From: Candidatus Geocrenenecus sp. JGI 0000106-J15
GTDB lineage: Archaea; Thermoproteota; Nitrososphaeria_A; Caldarchaeales; Wolframiiraptoraceae
Length of the DNA: 35,922 nucleotides
Assembly (NCBI GenBank): GCA_000405685.1
Contig: ASPF01000005.1
Coordinates: 22,260-58,181, forward strand
Direction: 5' to 3'
Shown piece by piece: positions 1 through 8,293 of this stretch. The position numbers and the translations under genes were made by a program. The notes beneath the pieces are model-generated. The model ran no database searches. It was given only the letters and a program-made list of their open reading frames with translations, and had not been told where the DNA came from. The stretch's first letter is position 1. Every line of letters begins with the position of its first letter.

Positions 1-90
1 GCTGGGAATCCTACTAAAATAGGAAACCGTCACAAGATGAAAAGTATATATCTAATATTGGTGCAGAAGATCCGCAAGGATAGATTTTGA
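1..90 (+). CDS. Possible C-terminal end of an upstream gene (partial)
   Basis: Frame 1 is open from the first base to a TGA at 88-90, about 29 codons, and stops one base before the speD start. The translation is basic and matches no family I recognise. A TATA-like run lies inside it, so this stretch may instead be promoter and leader of speD. It is listed only because the window edge could cut a real gene. Confidence 0.2.
   Translation, partial: AGNPTKIGNRHKMKSIYLILVQKIRKDRF
43..52 (+). promoter_or_regulatory. Possible TATA box of speD
   Basis: The run AGTATATATC lies about 45 nt before the speD ATG. An archaeal start site about 26 nt downstream of its centre would leave a leader of roughly 19 nt. 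This is position and composition only. Confidence 0.35.
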
Positions 91-91
91 A

Positions 92-448
92 ATGCATGGA
101 CTACACTTAGTGATCGATATGTATCGATGTAGAGAAGATAGATTAAGAGATAGAAATCTTATCTCTCAAGTTTTATTAGAGCTTCCAGACCTCCTAAGAT
201 TAACAAGGCTTTCTGAACCATTTGTAGAAGAATATTATAATCCAACTTCAGGTATATCTGGGTTCGTGATAATCGGTGAAAGCCACATAAGTATACATAC
301 ATTCATTGAAGATAAACTTGCAACAGTAGAAATATATGCATGTAAACAATTCAACATAGATGATGCTATACAATATTTGACAAGCAAATTCAACCCAGAG
401 AAGATTCAAAAACATATAATCAAACGAGGAAATAGAAGAAATAGCTGA
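92..448 (+). CDS. speD: SpeD-family pyruvoyl decarboxylase proenzyme (AdoMet or arginine decarboxylase)
   Basis: This is a small class of self-processing decarboxylases that make polyamine precursors. The diagnostic stretch GESHISIHTF (residues 62-71) holds the Glu63-Ser64 cleavage site, where Ser64 becomes the pyruvoyl group. His69 and Cys84 match the conserved processing and catalytic residues. At 118 aa the length is usual for the prokaryotic class 1B enzyme. Crenarchaea carry two close paralogues, one acting on S-adenosylmethionine and one on arginine, and the sequence read by eye does not separate them. The ATG at 92 starts with MHGLH, equivalent to the family's usual beginning. The gene precedes an unrelated oxidoreductase with an 80-nt gap. 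Confidence 0.9.
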   Translation: MHGLHLVIDMYRCREDRLRDRNLISQVLLELPDLLRLTRLSEPFVEEYYNPTSGISGFVIIGESHISIHTFIEDKLATVEIYACKQFNIDDAIQYLTSKFNPEKIQKHIIKRGNRRNS

Positions 449-527
449 AACATAGAGTAGACTAAGACATTAAACATTCTCTTAAAATTTTAGATTCAAA
501 TATGCGTAAGTATGTATAAATAATAGA

Positions 528-1325
528 ATGAGCCTCCCAAGAATACATGAGCTGATCTCTTTGAAAGGTAAGAGTGCGATAGTTACAGGTGCAGCTTCAG
601 GTATAGGTAGAGCCACTGCTTTAAGATTAGCAGAAGCAGGAGCTTCTCTCTATCTCCTAGATATTGACTATGATGGATTGTCTAAAGTTAGAGATGAAGC
701 TTTGAATTACGATGTGAAAACTGAATTGTTTAAGGTAGACTTATCTAAGAAAGAAGAGATAGACAACCTCTGGAACTTAATCAAGGGACGAGAACCCAGT
801 ATACTTGTGAATAATGCTGGCATATATATTTTCAGGGATTTCATAGATGTTGATGAAGCTTTCCTCGATAATATCATGAAGGTAAATCTGTATTCGATGT
901 TCTGGATGTGTCAGAATATGGTAAAATCTAGAGATAAGAAAGGAGGCATAATAGTCAACGTAAGCTCAATCGAGAGTATACTACCATTTGCTAAAGATCT
1001 AATTCATTATGATATCAGTAAGATAGGGGTCTTAGCATTAACTAGAGCTCTCGCTAGAGAATATAGTAGAATGGGTTTTAGGATAAACGCAGTAGTCCCT
1101 GGAGGTATAGAAACAGAGAGTGTTAAGAAGCTTAAGGAAAAAACTTTACTCAGATTAGAAATTAGTAGAGTAGCAACAGGTTTACAGTTTATGTCTAGGC
1201 TACCGATAGGGAGATTCGGTCATCCTGATGAAGTAGCTAGAGTTATATTATTTCTCGTAAGTGAATTATCAAGCTACATCACTGGAGCTGTAGTAGTCGT
1301 AGATGGAGGATTCACATCAACCTAA
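528..1325 (+). CDS. Short-chain dehydrogenase/reductase (SDR family)
   Basis: This is a classical SDR of 265 aa, a soluble NAD(P)-dependent oxidoreductase with a Rossmann fold. The nucleotide-binding TGAASGIG lies at residues 20-27, the structural NNAG at 95-98, Asn120, a catalytic Ser at 146-147, Tyr161 and Lys165 (YDISK). An Asp at residue 45, at the end of the second strand, favours NAD over NADP. The C-terminal YITG and VDGG signatures are present, so the protein is complete. The substrate cannot be named; 3-oxoacyl-ACP reductase-like and sugar dehydrogenase-like members look alike. It lies alone between speD and sua5, and an AT-rich run near 481-492 could be its TATA box. Confidence 0.88.
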   Translation: MSLPRIHELISLKGKSAIVTGAASGIGRATALRLAEAGASLYLLDIDYDGLSKVRDEALNYDVKTELFKVDLSKKEEIDNLWNLIKGREPSILVNNAGIYIFRDFIDVDEAFLDNIMKVNLYSMFWMCQNMVKSRDKKGGIIVNVSSIESILPFAKDLIHYDISKIGVLALTRALAREYSRMGFRINAVVPGGIETESVKKLKEKTLLRLEISRVATGLQFMSRLPIGRFGHPDEVARVILFLVSELSSYITGAVVVVDGGFTST

Positions 1326-1382
1326 CAATCATGCAGGAAGAAATGAATCAACCATTATGCTTAAACCTTGCGTTAACCTACT

Positions 1383-2474
1383 ATGTCTATAGAATACATG
1401 AGCATGGTTAAGCCTACTAGAATCCTTGAAATAGATCCTTCAAATCTTAGAATAGACTACCTTGTAGAAGCAGCTAGAGTTATCAAGTATGGTGGCCTCG
1501 TAATATTTCCTACTGAGACTGTGTATGGTCTCGGGGCAGATGCAATGAATAATCTAGCTGTAAGGAAAATCTTCGAAGCTAAAGGTAGACCGTTAGACAA
1601 CCCTCTCATAATCCACATCTCAGACATAGACCAATTAAACATACTATCAGACAATGTAAAAGAAGAAGTCCCTCATTTAGCTGAAAAATTTTGGCCAGGT
1701 CCATTAACAATAATCCTCTATAAATCTGAGAAAGTACCACGTGAAGTATGTGCAGGATTAGAAACAGTAGCTGTTAGAATGCCTGCACACCCAGTAGCCT
1801 TAAAGCTGATAGAACTCAGTGAGACACCTATAGCTGCTCCAAGCGCTAACCCTGCAGGTAGACCCTCACCTACGAGTGGAGAACACGTTAAAAGAGAAAT
1901 GATGGGGAAAGTAGATGTAATAATAGATTCAGGAGAAACACTCTACGGTGTAGAATCAACTATAATCGATATTACTAGAGATCCACCAGTACTTCTTAGA
2001 CCTGGAGCGCTTCCAGTAGAAGAGATAGAGAAAACAATTAAGAAGAAAGTAGTTATACCTGAATTTGCTAGAGGACTGATTGAAGCTTCTGAAGCAATTG
2101 CACCAGGTATGAAATATCGACACTATGCGCCTTCTAAGCCTCTACAAGTTATCGAGTCTAGCGACTACAGCAACCTTCAGAGATATAGCCTAGAAGTATT
2201 CAAATATGCTAAAAGATTAATAGATAATGGATTTAGAGTTGCAATACTTACCTCAACAGAGACTATTCAATACTATCGGAAAGTTGAGGTCTTAAACCTA
2301 GGCTCAAGGAAGAATTTATTCGAAGTAGCTAGAAACCTATACAGAGCATTGAGAAAAATAGATGAACTGGATATAGATATAGCAGTATCTGAAGGGTTCG
2401 AGGAGAGAGGGCTGGGTCTAACAATAATGAATAGACTGAGGAAAGCAAGCGGATACAACATCATAAGGATCTAA
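1383..2474 (+). CDS. sua5: Threonylcarbamoyl-AMP synthase (Sua5)
   Basis: Sua5 makes threonylcarbamoyl-adenylate from threonine, bicarbonate and ATP, the first step in the universal t6A37 modification of ANN-decoding tRNAs. The YrdC domain covers about residues 20-220 with FPTETVYGLGADA, a KGRP motif, SANPAGRPSPT and a GVESTII segment. A linker with APGMKYRHYAP leads to the C-terminal Sua5 domain (about 260-363), so this is the long archaeal two-domain form. The annotated ATG is the first of three in frame (1383, 1398, 1404). A TATA-like run at 1359-1368 predicts transcription from about 1389, and homologues begin near the third ATG, so 1398 or 1404 may be the true start. Confidence 0.93.
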   Translation: MSIEYMSMVKPTRILEIDPSNLRIDYLVEAARVIKYGGLVIFPTETVYGLGADAMNNLAVRKIFEAKGRPLDNPLIIHISDIDQLNILSDNVKEEVPHLAEKFWPGPLTIILYKSEKVPREVCAGLETVAVRMPAHPVALKLIELSETPIAAPSANPAGRPSPTSGEHVKREMMGKVDVIIDSGETLYGVESTIIDITRDPPVLLRPGALPVEEIEKTIKKKVVIPEFARGLIEASEAIAPGMKYRHYAPSKPLQVIESSDYSNLQRYSLEVFKYAKRLIDNGFRVAILTSTETIQYYRKVEVLNLGSRKNLFEVARNLYRALRKIDELDIDIAVSEGFEERGLGLTIMNRLRKASGYNIIRI

Positions 2475-2729
2475 TACTTCTCGATATTATTGAAAATAAT
2501 TAAAGTAGACTTAGAAACTATTTAACTCTCAGAAAAGATTCCTATATGTTAGAAGAGATACATTAATCTAAGATCCTTATCCTAGGTATTTCCATCGGCT
2601 ATCTATTTTCAAGAACTCCTTGACATCCTCTGCCTATGTGGACGGTATTCTTACATGAATTTCTATTTTAGAGTTAGAAAAGCAGTATAGAGAATCTTAT
2701 AAATTGAAAGATAATGTTAAGCTGTTTTG

Positions 2730-3314
2730 TCAGCTTTTTGTAGAAGGATAAGTTATTAAATTATTCTCTTCAAGAATTAATTTAAGCTTGTAGACTGCGT
2801 CATGTACTTCTTTCTCGGTTTTCGCTCCAGTGCAGACAAGTTTTCCGCTGGCGAACATTAAGATAACGACCTTAGGCTCCATCATCCTAAAGATTAAGCC
2901 TGGAAACTGTTCTGGCTCATACATTGTATTTTCTAGTTTATTTGCTGCTTGTTCTAGGTTAATTGTCCCATGTAGATCTATTGATGCAACTATGTTCTGG
3001 ATCTCGATCTGCGGCTCCTGCTGTATTAGGAATCCTTCTTTCTTTAATAGTTTAATGACTGTCTGTACTGCTTTTATTGATTCCTGCTCACTCTTAGCTC
3101 CTGTACATACCATCTTGCCAGATGAAAAAATCAGTGTTGCTGTTTTCGGTTTCTGTAACCTGAAGACAAGCCCTGGGAACTGGGCAGGCTTATATTCAAC
3201 ATCAGGAAATGTCTTCTGTATCTGTGCAAGGTCTAGTCTTTGATTTATCGTTACAGATGCTACTACGTTCTGGATCTCTATTGATGGTTCTGGTGTTTTT
3301 GAATGCCAAGACAT
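2730..3314 (-). CDS. tbp: TATA-box-binding protein (TBP)
   Basis: This is the general archaeal transcription factor that recognises the TATA box and recruits TFB and RNA polymerase. The 194-aa protein has the saddle's two direct repeats, about residues 11-92 and 101-185. Each carries the same string of motifs: IQN.VAS, a FPGL.FR segment, and FSSGKMVCTGAK or FASGKLVCTGAK. The phenylalanines that kink DNA are present in both halves. The N-terminal extension is short and there is no acidic tail. The gene lies just downstream of a truncated gcvPA on the same strand but has its own strong TATA box, and the ATG lies 5 nt from the predicted start site. Confidence 0.97.
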   Translation of the reverse strand: MSWHSKTPEPSIEIQNVVASVTINQRLDLAQIQKTFPDVEYKPAQFPGLVFRLQKPKTATLIFSSGKMVCTGAKSEQESIKAVQTVIKLLKKEGFLIQQEPQIEIQNIVASIDLHGTINLEQAANKLENTMYEPEQFPGLIFRMMEPKVVILMFASGKLVCTGAKTEKEVHDAVYKLKLILEENNLITYPSTKS

Positions 3315-3340
3315 TTTTATCTACCCTATTTAAGTACAGT

Positions 3341-3350
3341 ATATAAATAC
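3341..3350 (-). promoter_or_regulatory. TATA box of tbp
   Basis: On the minus strand this reads GTATTTATAT. Its centre is about 31 nt before the tbp ATG, so transcription should begin about 5 nt upstream of the start codon, giving a nearly leaderless mRNA. TBP would bind its own promoter here. Confidence 0.6.
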
Positions 3351-3413
3351 TTGTAGAGGTTTATAAAGGTTTACTATGAAGCTCAGCAATAGCTAGTTTA
3401 ACATTCTTCTCAT

Positions 3414-3890
3414 CTAGAATACTGCTAATTGATCCTTGGTTTTAGACTTAACCCAATAAACACTAGCATGGCTTAGTATAATAGATGCATTAACAACTTC
3501 AACGTCTAAGAGCTCAGCCATTAGGCTCTGATACTCGAAGAGTGCTTGAAGTATGCCTTGAGAAGTTTCAGGCTGATATGGGGTATAAGAAGTCAATAAC
3601 TCACTTCTTCTTAATACTTCTTTAACAACAGATGGTATGAAATGTGGCCACACTCCTCCACCCATGAAAAGCTTTACTTCACCTAGAACCTCATTTTTTA
3701 AAAGTATCTCTTTGACAGCTTGCTTGACTTCAGACTCTGTTAATGGTTTAGAAAACCCTAGTTCTCCATGCATAAATAGTTTGGGAGGGACATCTTCGAA
3801 TAATTCATGTATACTTTTTAAACCCATTTCTAGAAGCATATTAGATATTTCTTCATCTGTTAAGCCTATTAGAGGATGCCTCGACACCAT
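3414..3890 (-). pseudogene. gcvPA: Truncated glycine dehydrogenase (decarboxylating) subunit 1
   Basis: The first 130 or so residues match the N-terminus of GcvPA, the PLP-enzyme half of the glycine cleavage P-protein: a LIGLTDEEI start, an IHELFEDVP segment, and YTPYQPETSQGILQALFEYQ near residues 100-119. Intact GcvPA is about 440-450 aa. Here the similarity ends just after VVNAS, and the frame closes at residue 158 after an unrelated tail. A second short frame (about 3361-3430, minus strand) ends shortly downstream in residues that could be the original C-terminus, which would mean an internal deletion of most of the gene. No gcvPB is in the window. A good TATA box remains upstream, so it may still be transcribed, but it cannot make active enzyme. 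Confidence 0.75.
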
Positions 3891-3920
3891 GATCTCTCAG
3901 ATATACTCTATGTCTTCTCA

Positions 3921-3930
3921 ATAATAAATA
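3921..3930 (-). promoter_or_regulatory. TATA box of the gcvPA fragment
   Basis: The minus-strand run TATTTATTAT is centred about 35 nt before the ATG at 3890 and predicts a leader of about 9 nt. It shows that promoter structure has outlived the gene body. Confidence 0.45.
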
Positions 3931-3940
3931 GATAATATTC

Positions 3941-4102
3941 CTAAACGCTATATTGTTTATTCTCCATCATCCTAACTATTTTTAGGATGTCTATGGTTAG
4001 ATTAATGAAGCCTCTGAGACGTCTTGGAAAATTCATTACTAAATACTTCTTAACATGAGTTATAACTGGTTGATGAAGTTTCTCTTTCATAACTATTTCC
4101 AT
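3941..4102 (-). CDS. Possible 53-aa protein or gene remnant, unrecognised
   Basis: A minus-strand frame runs from an ATG at 4102 to a TAG at 3941-3943. It stays open a little further upstream, back to a TGA, with two cysteines spaced CSTC in that extension. The product is basic, with many hydrophobic and lysine/arginine residues, and resembles no family I know. Its lack of stops in AT-rich DNA is mildly suggestive. It lies between the gcvPA fragment and elp3 in a stretch that looks like decayed coding sequence, so a broken gene is as likely as a small intact one. Confidence 0.22.
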   Translation of the reverse strand: MEIVMKEKLHQPVITHVKKYLVMNFPRRLRGFINLTIDILKIVRMMENKQYSV

Positions 4103-4423
4103 AGATTTATTTATACATGTAGAACATATAGTTAGACCATCTCATAAGAAGATACAGAGTAAGAAAATCTTTCTTCAATACTAGATGTAGATAATATTAG
4201 ATAATCGAGTTTTCAGTAACTTGTTATGGCATCCTCAATAAATGCTCCCGAATCATGTAAAGCTCCATATAGTAGTTGAACTAAGTTATATCGAGCTTTT
4301 TTCACATAGGTTTAATTCAAATTCTGAGTGTTTTCAATGTTTACTTTAAAGATTCATGCGATACATGGATTATGATGTCCACCGATATTATTTGCCCAAA
4401 TCTTTCTAGATATTAGAATTTTT

Positions 4424-6034
4424 CTAATTACTCTTTGAGATTATTGATTTACTTACATATGGTCCGTCACGAATGTATCCTCTCTTATAATAGTATTCTC
4501 TTACACCTATCCCGCTTATTACAACAATCTTCTTTGCATCAAGCTCTGTAGATGCTAGCTCTTCTGCTTTAGCTAGGAGTCTTGAACCATAACCTCTATG
4601 CTGCCACGAATCTTCTCTTCTAAGATTTACTGGAGACATCTTACCATATACGTGGAGTTCTCTAACGATTACTGCATCTTCTAATTCTTTTCTTAATAAC
4701 TGTGATGGTAGCCTAAGTCTAATAAACCCGATTAGAGAATCGGTAACAATATCTTCATAGGAGATGAAGTATTCAATCCCTTCAGACGCTTCATATCTTA
4801 GAGTGCTTAATCTTACATTTTCTTCAACTATCTCTACTTTCTCCTTAATTCTTCTTCCAGCTTCTCTACATCTAATACATCTACATCTTAAACCAAGATT
4901 CCTTAAGTATTGTTCAACTCTTTCTCTCAGGTTTCCTATCTTGTTCCCATCTACAGTTACGTATAGCGGTATTTCTCTTTGGACTCGCTGTATCCTAACG
5001 TATGGAGGTGTTTCAAGAAACCATTCTGCTAAGAGCTTTATGAGAATATCGTCGGGATATGGTTGATACTCTCCCCTCCTCCATAACTCGTATAAACCTG
5101 TATTGGGAAGCACTAATGTTGGATAGATCTTGATAAGATCTGGCCTAAACCTACTGTCTCTCCAGATCATACAGTATATCTCTAGGTCTTTCTCATAGCT
5201 TGACCCTGGAAGATTAGGCATTAGATGGTATCCAACCTTGAATCCTAAGTCTTTAAGAATCTGTGTAGCTTCTACAACATCTTCTACTGTATGTCCTCTA
5301 TTGACTAGCTTGTAGATCTCTTCATCAAGTGTCTGAACTCCTAGCTCGACTCTTGTTACACCCATCTCAAGTAGCCTTTTTGCCTGCTCAAGCCTTGCCC
5401 AATCAGGTCTTGTCTCAACTGTAATTCCTGAAACTCTTATCGATGCTTTCTCCGCCTTCTCTACTGCATCCATAAAGCTTCTAGAATCGATTTTATTCAA
5501 AGCGTCTAGGCATCGCTTAACGAACCATTTCTGGAATCCATGTGGCATCGCATTGAAGGTTCCACCTATGAATATTAACTCAACTTTATCTACCCTATGT
5601 CCAAGCTTCTCTAGTTTACCGACCTGGTTTAAGACTTGGAGATATGGATCGTATCCTACCTTTGAAGCATTCTCTACTGATTCTTCCCTACCTGTATAGC
5701 TTTTAGGACTATTCTCTCCTCCTGGACAATAGATGCATCTACCATGGGGGCACTCATATATCGGTGCAACAACTGTTATTACTGTTACTCCAGATATTAT
5801 TCTAGACAGCTTCTTTGCAAGCTTTCTCCTAACATATTCTAATAGATTAGGAGGAGTATTTTCAAGGATTTCAAGGTTTGATGGAACTTTCATAAGTTTA
5901 TACTCTTGAGAAGTTTTAAGCTTTATCTTCTCGATATCTTCTCTGCTAACCTCACTTCTACAAGCTATCTCTAGAGCTATCTTTCTACAAGCTTCACTAT
6001 ACAGGCTACCCACATCCATCTGCATGGTCAGCAC
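4424..6034 (-). CDS. elp3: Elp3 tRNA uridine-34 modification enzyme (radical SAM + GNAT)
   Basis: Elp3 uses a radical SAM domain and an acetyl-CoA-binding domain to build the carboxymethyl group on C5 of wobble uridine in tRNA. The iron-sulfur motif CPHGRCIYC (Cys95, Cys100, Cys103) has the CX4CX2C spacing typical of Elp3. Conserved radical-SAM segments follow, including FIGGTFNA and GVQTLDEEIY. A cysteine-rich RCRCIRC region lies in the zinc-binding part. The C-terminal GNAT fold has QHRGYGSRLL at about 478-487 and YYYKRGY near 514-520. The 536-aa length is normal. The start given is a GTG 4 nt from the predicted start site; an ATG at 6025 is the main alternative. Confidence 0.95.
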   Translation of the reverse strand: MLTMQMDVGSLYSEACRKIALEIACRSEVSREDIEKIKLKTSQEYKLMKVPSNLEILENTPPNLLEYVRRKLAKKLSRIISGVTVITVVAPIYECPHGRCIYCPGGENSPKSYTGREESVENASKVGYDPYLQVLNQVGKLEKLGHRVDKVELIFIGGTFNAMPHGFQKWFVKRCLDALNKIDSRSFMDAVEKAEKASIRVSGITVETRPDWARLEQAKRLLEMGVTRVELGVQTLDEEIYKLVNRGHTVEDVVEATQILKDLGFKVGYHLMPNLPGSSYEKDLEIYCMIWRDSRFRPDLIKIYPTLVLPNTGLYELWRRGEYQPYPDDILIKLLAEWFLETPPYVRIQRVQREIPLYVTVDGNKIGNLRERVEQYLRNLGLRCRCIRCREAGRRIKEKVEIVEENVRLSTLRYEASEGIEYFISYEDIVTDSLIGFIRLRLPSQLLRKELEDAVIVRELHVYGKMSPVNLRREDSWQHRGYGSRLLAKAEELASTELDAKKIVVISGIGVREYYYKRGYIRDGPYVSKSIISKSN

Positions 6035-6059
6035 TGTTCACATTAGATTAAGTTTAACC

Positions 6060-6068
6060 TATATATAT
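6060..6068 (-). promoter_or_regulatory. TATA box of elp3
   Basis: An alternating TA run, TATATATA on the minus strand, is centred about 30 nt before the GTG at 6034. It gives elp3 its own promoter, separate from the upstream etfBA genes. Confidence 0.55.
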
Positions 6069-6127
6069 GAATCATCCTCTATGCGGTAGGAAGAAATATG
6101 TAAGGAAGTTCGAATAATTATAAATGT

Positions 6128-7165
6128 CTACTTGTTCCTTCTCCTCATAATCTCTTCGATTAATGCTGGTATTGCTTCTCTATAATCTGCAACTATTCCG
6201 TAATCTGCATTTTCGAAGATCGGTGCTTGAGCATCATTGTTTATTGCTACTACTAATTCTGCCTCTCTTATACCGAAGAGATGCTGTGCTGCTCCAGAGA
6301 TCCCTACAGCTATGTATAGTGATGCTTTAACAGATTTTCCAGTTTGACCTACCTGTCTCTCATGTGGTATCCACCCCGCATCTACTGCTTTCCTTGAGCC
6401 TGCGACTACTCCTCCAAGGAGTTCAGCCAGCTTCTCAAGTAGCTTGAATCCATCAGCAGAGCCCAGCCCTCTACCTCCTGAAACTATTATCTCAGCTTTC
6501 TCTATTGGAACTTCTTCGATCTTTACTTCCTCACTTGAAACTAGCTTAATCCTTGGTTCAGGAATTATTACTTTCTCTTCTATTATCTCTCCTTTTCTAG
6601 ATGTATCTTTTTTTGGAAGCTTGAACACGTTAGGTCTTACTGTTGATAGCTGTGGTCTCCTCTCAGGTGCTCTAATATGTGCTAGTAGGGTTGCACCAAA
6701 GGGTGGTCTGATCATTATCAAGTCTCTAGTATTAACGTCTACATCGAAGTCTGTACAGTCAGCAGTTATCCCGGCTCTCAGAGTATTAGCAACGTAGGGT
6801 ATCATTTCACGTCCTCTAAGTGTTCCAGCTGCTAGAAGGATCTCAGGCTTATATTTTCTAATTAATGTTATGAGACTCTCAGCATAAACTTCAGGAGTAT
6901 ATATTGATAATCTAGGGTCATCTACATAGATTACCTTCTCAGCTCCATAGTATATTGGCTCATTAACGAGATGTTTTATATTGTGTCCGACTATTACTCC
7001 TACTAGATCTGTCTTAATCTTATCAGCTATAATCCTGCCTGGATTTAGTAGTTGGAGAGATGCTTCATTGACTTCTCCGTCGAAAGCTTCTATGAATATC
7101 CATACTCCACGCCATTCATCTTTGTTGATTGGCTCCCAATCTGGACAGATTGAAGACCCGCTCAT
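6128..7165 (-). CDS. etfA: Electron transfer flavoprotein, alpha subunit
   Basis: EtfA pairs with EtfB to form a heterodimeric flavoprotein that moves electrons between dehydrogenases and a membrane or soluble acceptor. The N-terminal domain spans about residues 18-215. The C-terminal FAD-binding domain spans about 222-340 with SGGRGLGS (229-236), a VGQTG motif (272-276), AVGISGAAQH (286-295) and the NNDAQAPIF stretch (309-317). At 345 aa it is complete. Its ATG overlaps the end of etfB in an ATGA, so the two are translationally coupled. No ETF dehydrogenase partner (FixC/FixX or LUD-type) is in the window, so direction of electron flow and bifurcation cannot be judged. Confidence 0.95.
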   Translation of the reverse strand: MSGSSICPDWEPINKDEWRGVWIFIEAFDGEVNEASLQLLNPGRIIADKIKTDLVGVIVGHNIKHLVNEPIYYGAEKVIYVDDPRLSIYTPEVYAESLITLIRKYKPEILLAAGTLRGREMIPYVANTLRAGITADCTDFDVDVNTRDLIMIRPPFGATLLAHIRAPERRPQLSTVRPNVFKLPKKDTSRKGEIIEEKVIIPEPRIKLVSSEEVKIEEVPIEKAEIIVSGGRGLGSADGFKLLEKLAELLGGVVAGSRKAVDAGWIPHERQVGQTGKSVKASLYIAVGISGAAQHLFGIREAELVVAINNDAQAPIFENADYGIVADYREAIPALIEEIMRRRNK

Positions 7166-7959
7166 GCTATCTTCACCCCCTCTTCTATAAGTTTATCTAC
7201 AAGCCATTTAACAGCTGTATTAACATCTTGTCCATCAAATTTCTGCTTCTTTCTTGGGACTGAAGGTGTTGCTATTGATTTCTCAACCCTAGTCGGTGAA
7301 CCTTTTAAGCCTATACATTCTCTTATTAATCCAAGTTCATTATTTGTCCATATCTCGATGCAGTTCTCCATCTTAGTTCTAAGCTTATAGGATAGCTTAA
7401 CAGGTCTAGGCTCATAACTCTTCATAGCTACAACTAGTAGGCAGGGGATTGGAAGCTCGTATACTTCTATCCTTTTCTCAAGCCTTCTCGTAACTCTAAC
7501 TACTCCATCAACGTATTCAACATCTGTAACATAGTAGATGTAGGGAATCTTAAGCCATGAAGCTGTCTGCGCACCTATATGAGCAGTAGAACTATCTATC
7601 GTTTCTTGACCGAATATTAGTACATCATATGGTTTTAGTCTTTCTATTGCTCTTGATAGAGTATATGACGTAGCAAGAGTGTCAGCTCCAGCGAATACTC
7701 TATCACTTATCAATATCGCCTTATCAACACCCATCCCAATAATGAATTCTAGACCAGCTTTAGCAGACATAGGCGCCATAGAGACCGCTGTAACAGTGCC
7801 TCCATACTTCTCCTTTAATTGTAGAGCCAGCTCAACAGCATTCAAGTCATGTGGATTAATTATGCTAGGTATGCCTTCCCTGATTAATGTTCCTGTTCTA
7901 GGATCTATATTTACTATCTGAGTATTGGGAACCCACTTAACAGATACTATAATCTTCAA
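7162..7959 (-). CDS. etfB: Electron transfer flavoprotein, beta subunit
   Basis: The N-terminus MKIIVSVKWVPNT and the GADTLATSYTLSRAI and FGQETIDSSTAHIG segments are characteristic of EtfB, the smaller ETF subunit, which holds a nucleotide (AMP in classical ETFs, FAD in bifurcating ones). At 265 aa it has the usual length. The TTG at 7959 places the conserved MKII at residue 1, so it is the likely start even though it is not ATG. The gene is first in an etfB-etfA pair with a 4-nt overlap. Whether this ETF serves acyl-CoA, amino acid or another oxidation is unknown. Confidence 0.94.
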   Translation of the reverse strand: MKIIVSVKWVPNTQIVNIDPRTGTLIREGIPSIINPHDLNAVELALQLKEKYGGTVTAVSMAPMSAKAGLEFIIGMGVDKAILISDRVFAGADTLATSYTLSRAIERLKPYDVLIFGQETIDSSTAHIGAQTASWLKIPYIYYVTDVEYVDGVVRVTRRLEKRIEVYELPIPCLLVVAMKSYEPRPVKLSYKLRTKMENCIEIWTNNELGLIRECIGLKGSPTRVEKSIATPSVPRKKQKFDGQDVNTAVKWLVDKLIEEGVKIA

Positions 7960-8293
7960 ACCTACATCTTCAATAAACTTTTAGAAGAGAGAATTCATAA
8001 AGATTAATACACCAAACACTACATAGACTAAATATTCATTGGAGAAATAGTCGAAGGTTGATCCACCTCGATGGAGCCCTTTAATATCTAGGAATACGCT
8101 TTCAATAGGAGAATAGACTATAATGGGAAAAGTCTTAACATTCTAGGAGAGCCTCTGAATATTCTGTTATTACTATTATTACCTAGACTTGCATTATGGA
8201 CTATATCGTTAGATTTCTAGACATATATATCTTCATTGTTGGAGCGTACTCTTTAAAGAGTTTACTTCCAGTATTTTGGAGGGAAGCTTTTTC
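7960..8293. other. Intergenic stretch, no gene seen
   Basis: I see no convincing coding frame or RNA gene. There is a perfect 12-base palindrome, CTCTTTAAAGAG, at about 8250-8261, some 45 nt beyond the 3' end of the retropepsin-like gene. It could be an operator or chance. AT-rich runs just before etfB (about 7972-7982) may contain its promoter. Confidence 0.4.

Larger units (their letters stand above)
3891..4423. other. Gene-poor stretch with likely decayed coding sequence
   Basis: Apart from the gcvPA promoter and the 53-aa frame, no intact gene is visible in these 533 bases. On the minus strand just after elp3 there is a short open piece containing GGHHNPCIA followed by a stop. A GGH-type string is found in DHHA1 domains of DHH phosphoesterases, but the match is too short to name. 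Neighbouring frames are broken by several stops. The area looks like old gene debris. Confidence 0.35.

Noticed and set aside
2830..3243. Long plus-strand open frame antisense to tbp
   Set aside because: It is a shadow of the tbp coding strand; the minus frame matches TBP over its whole length.
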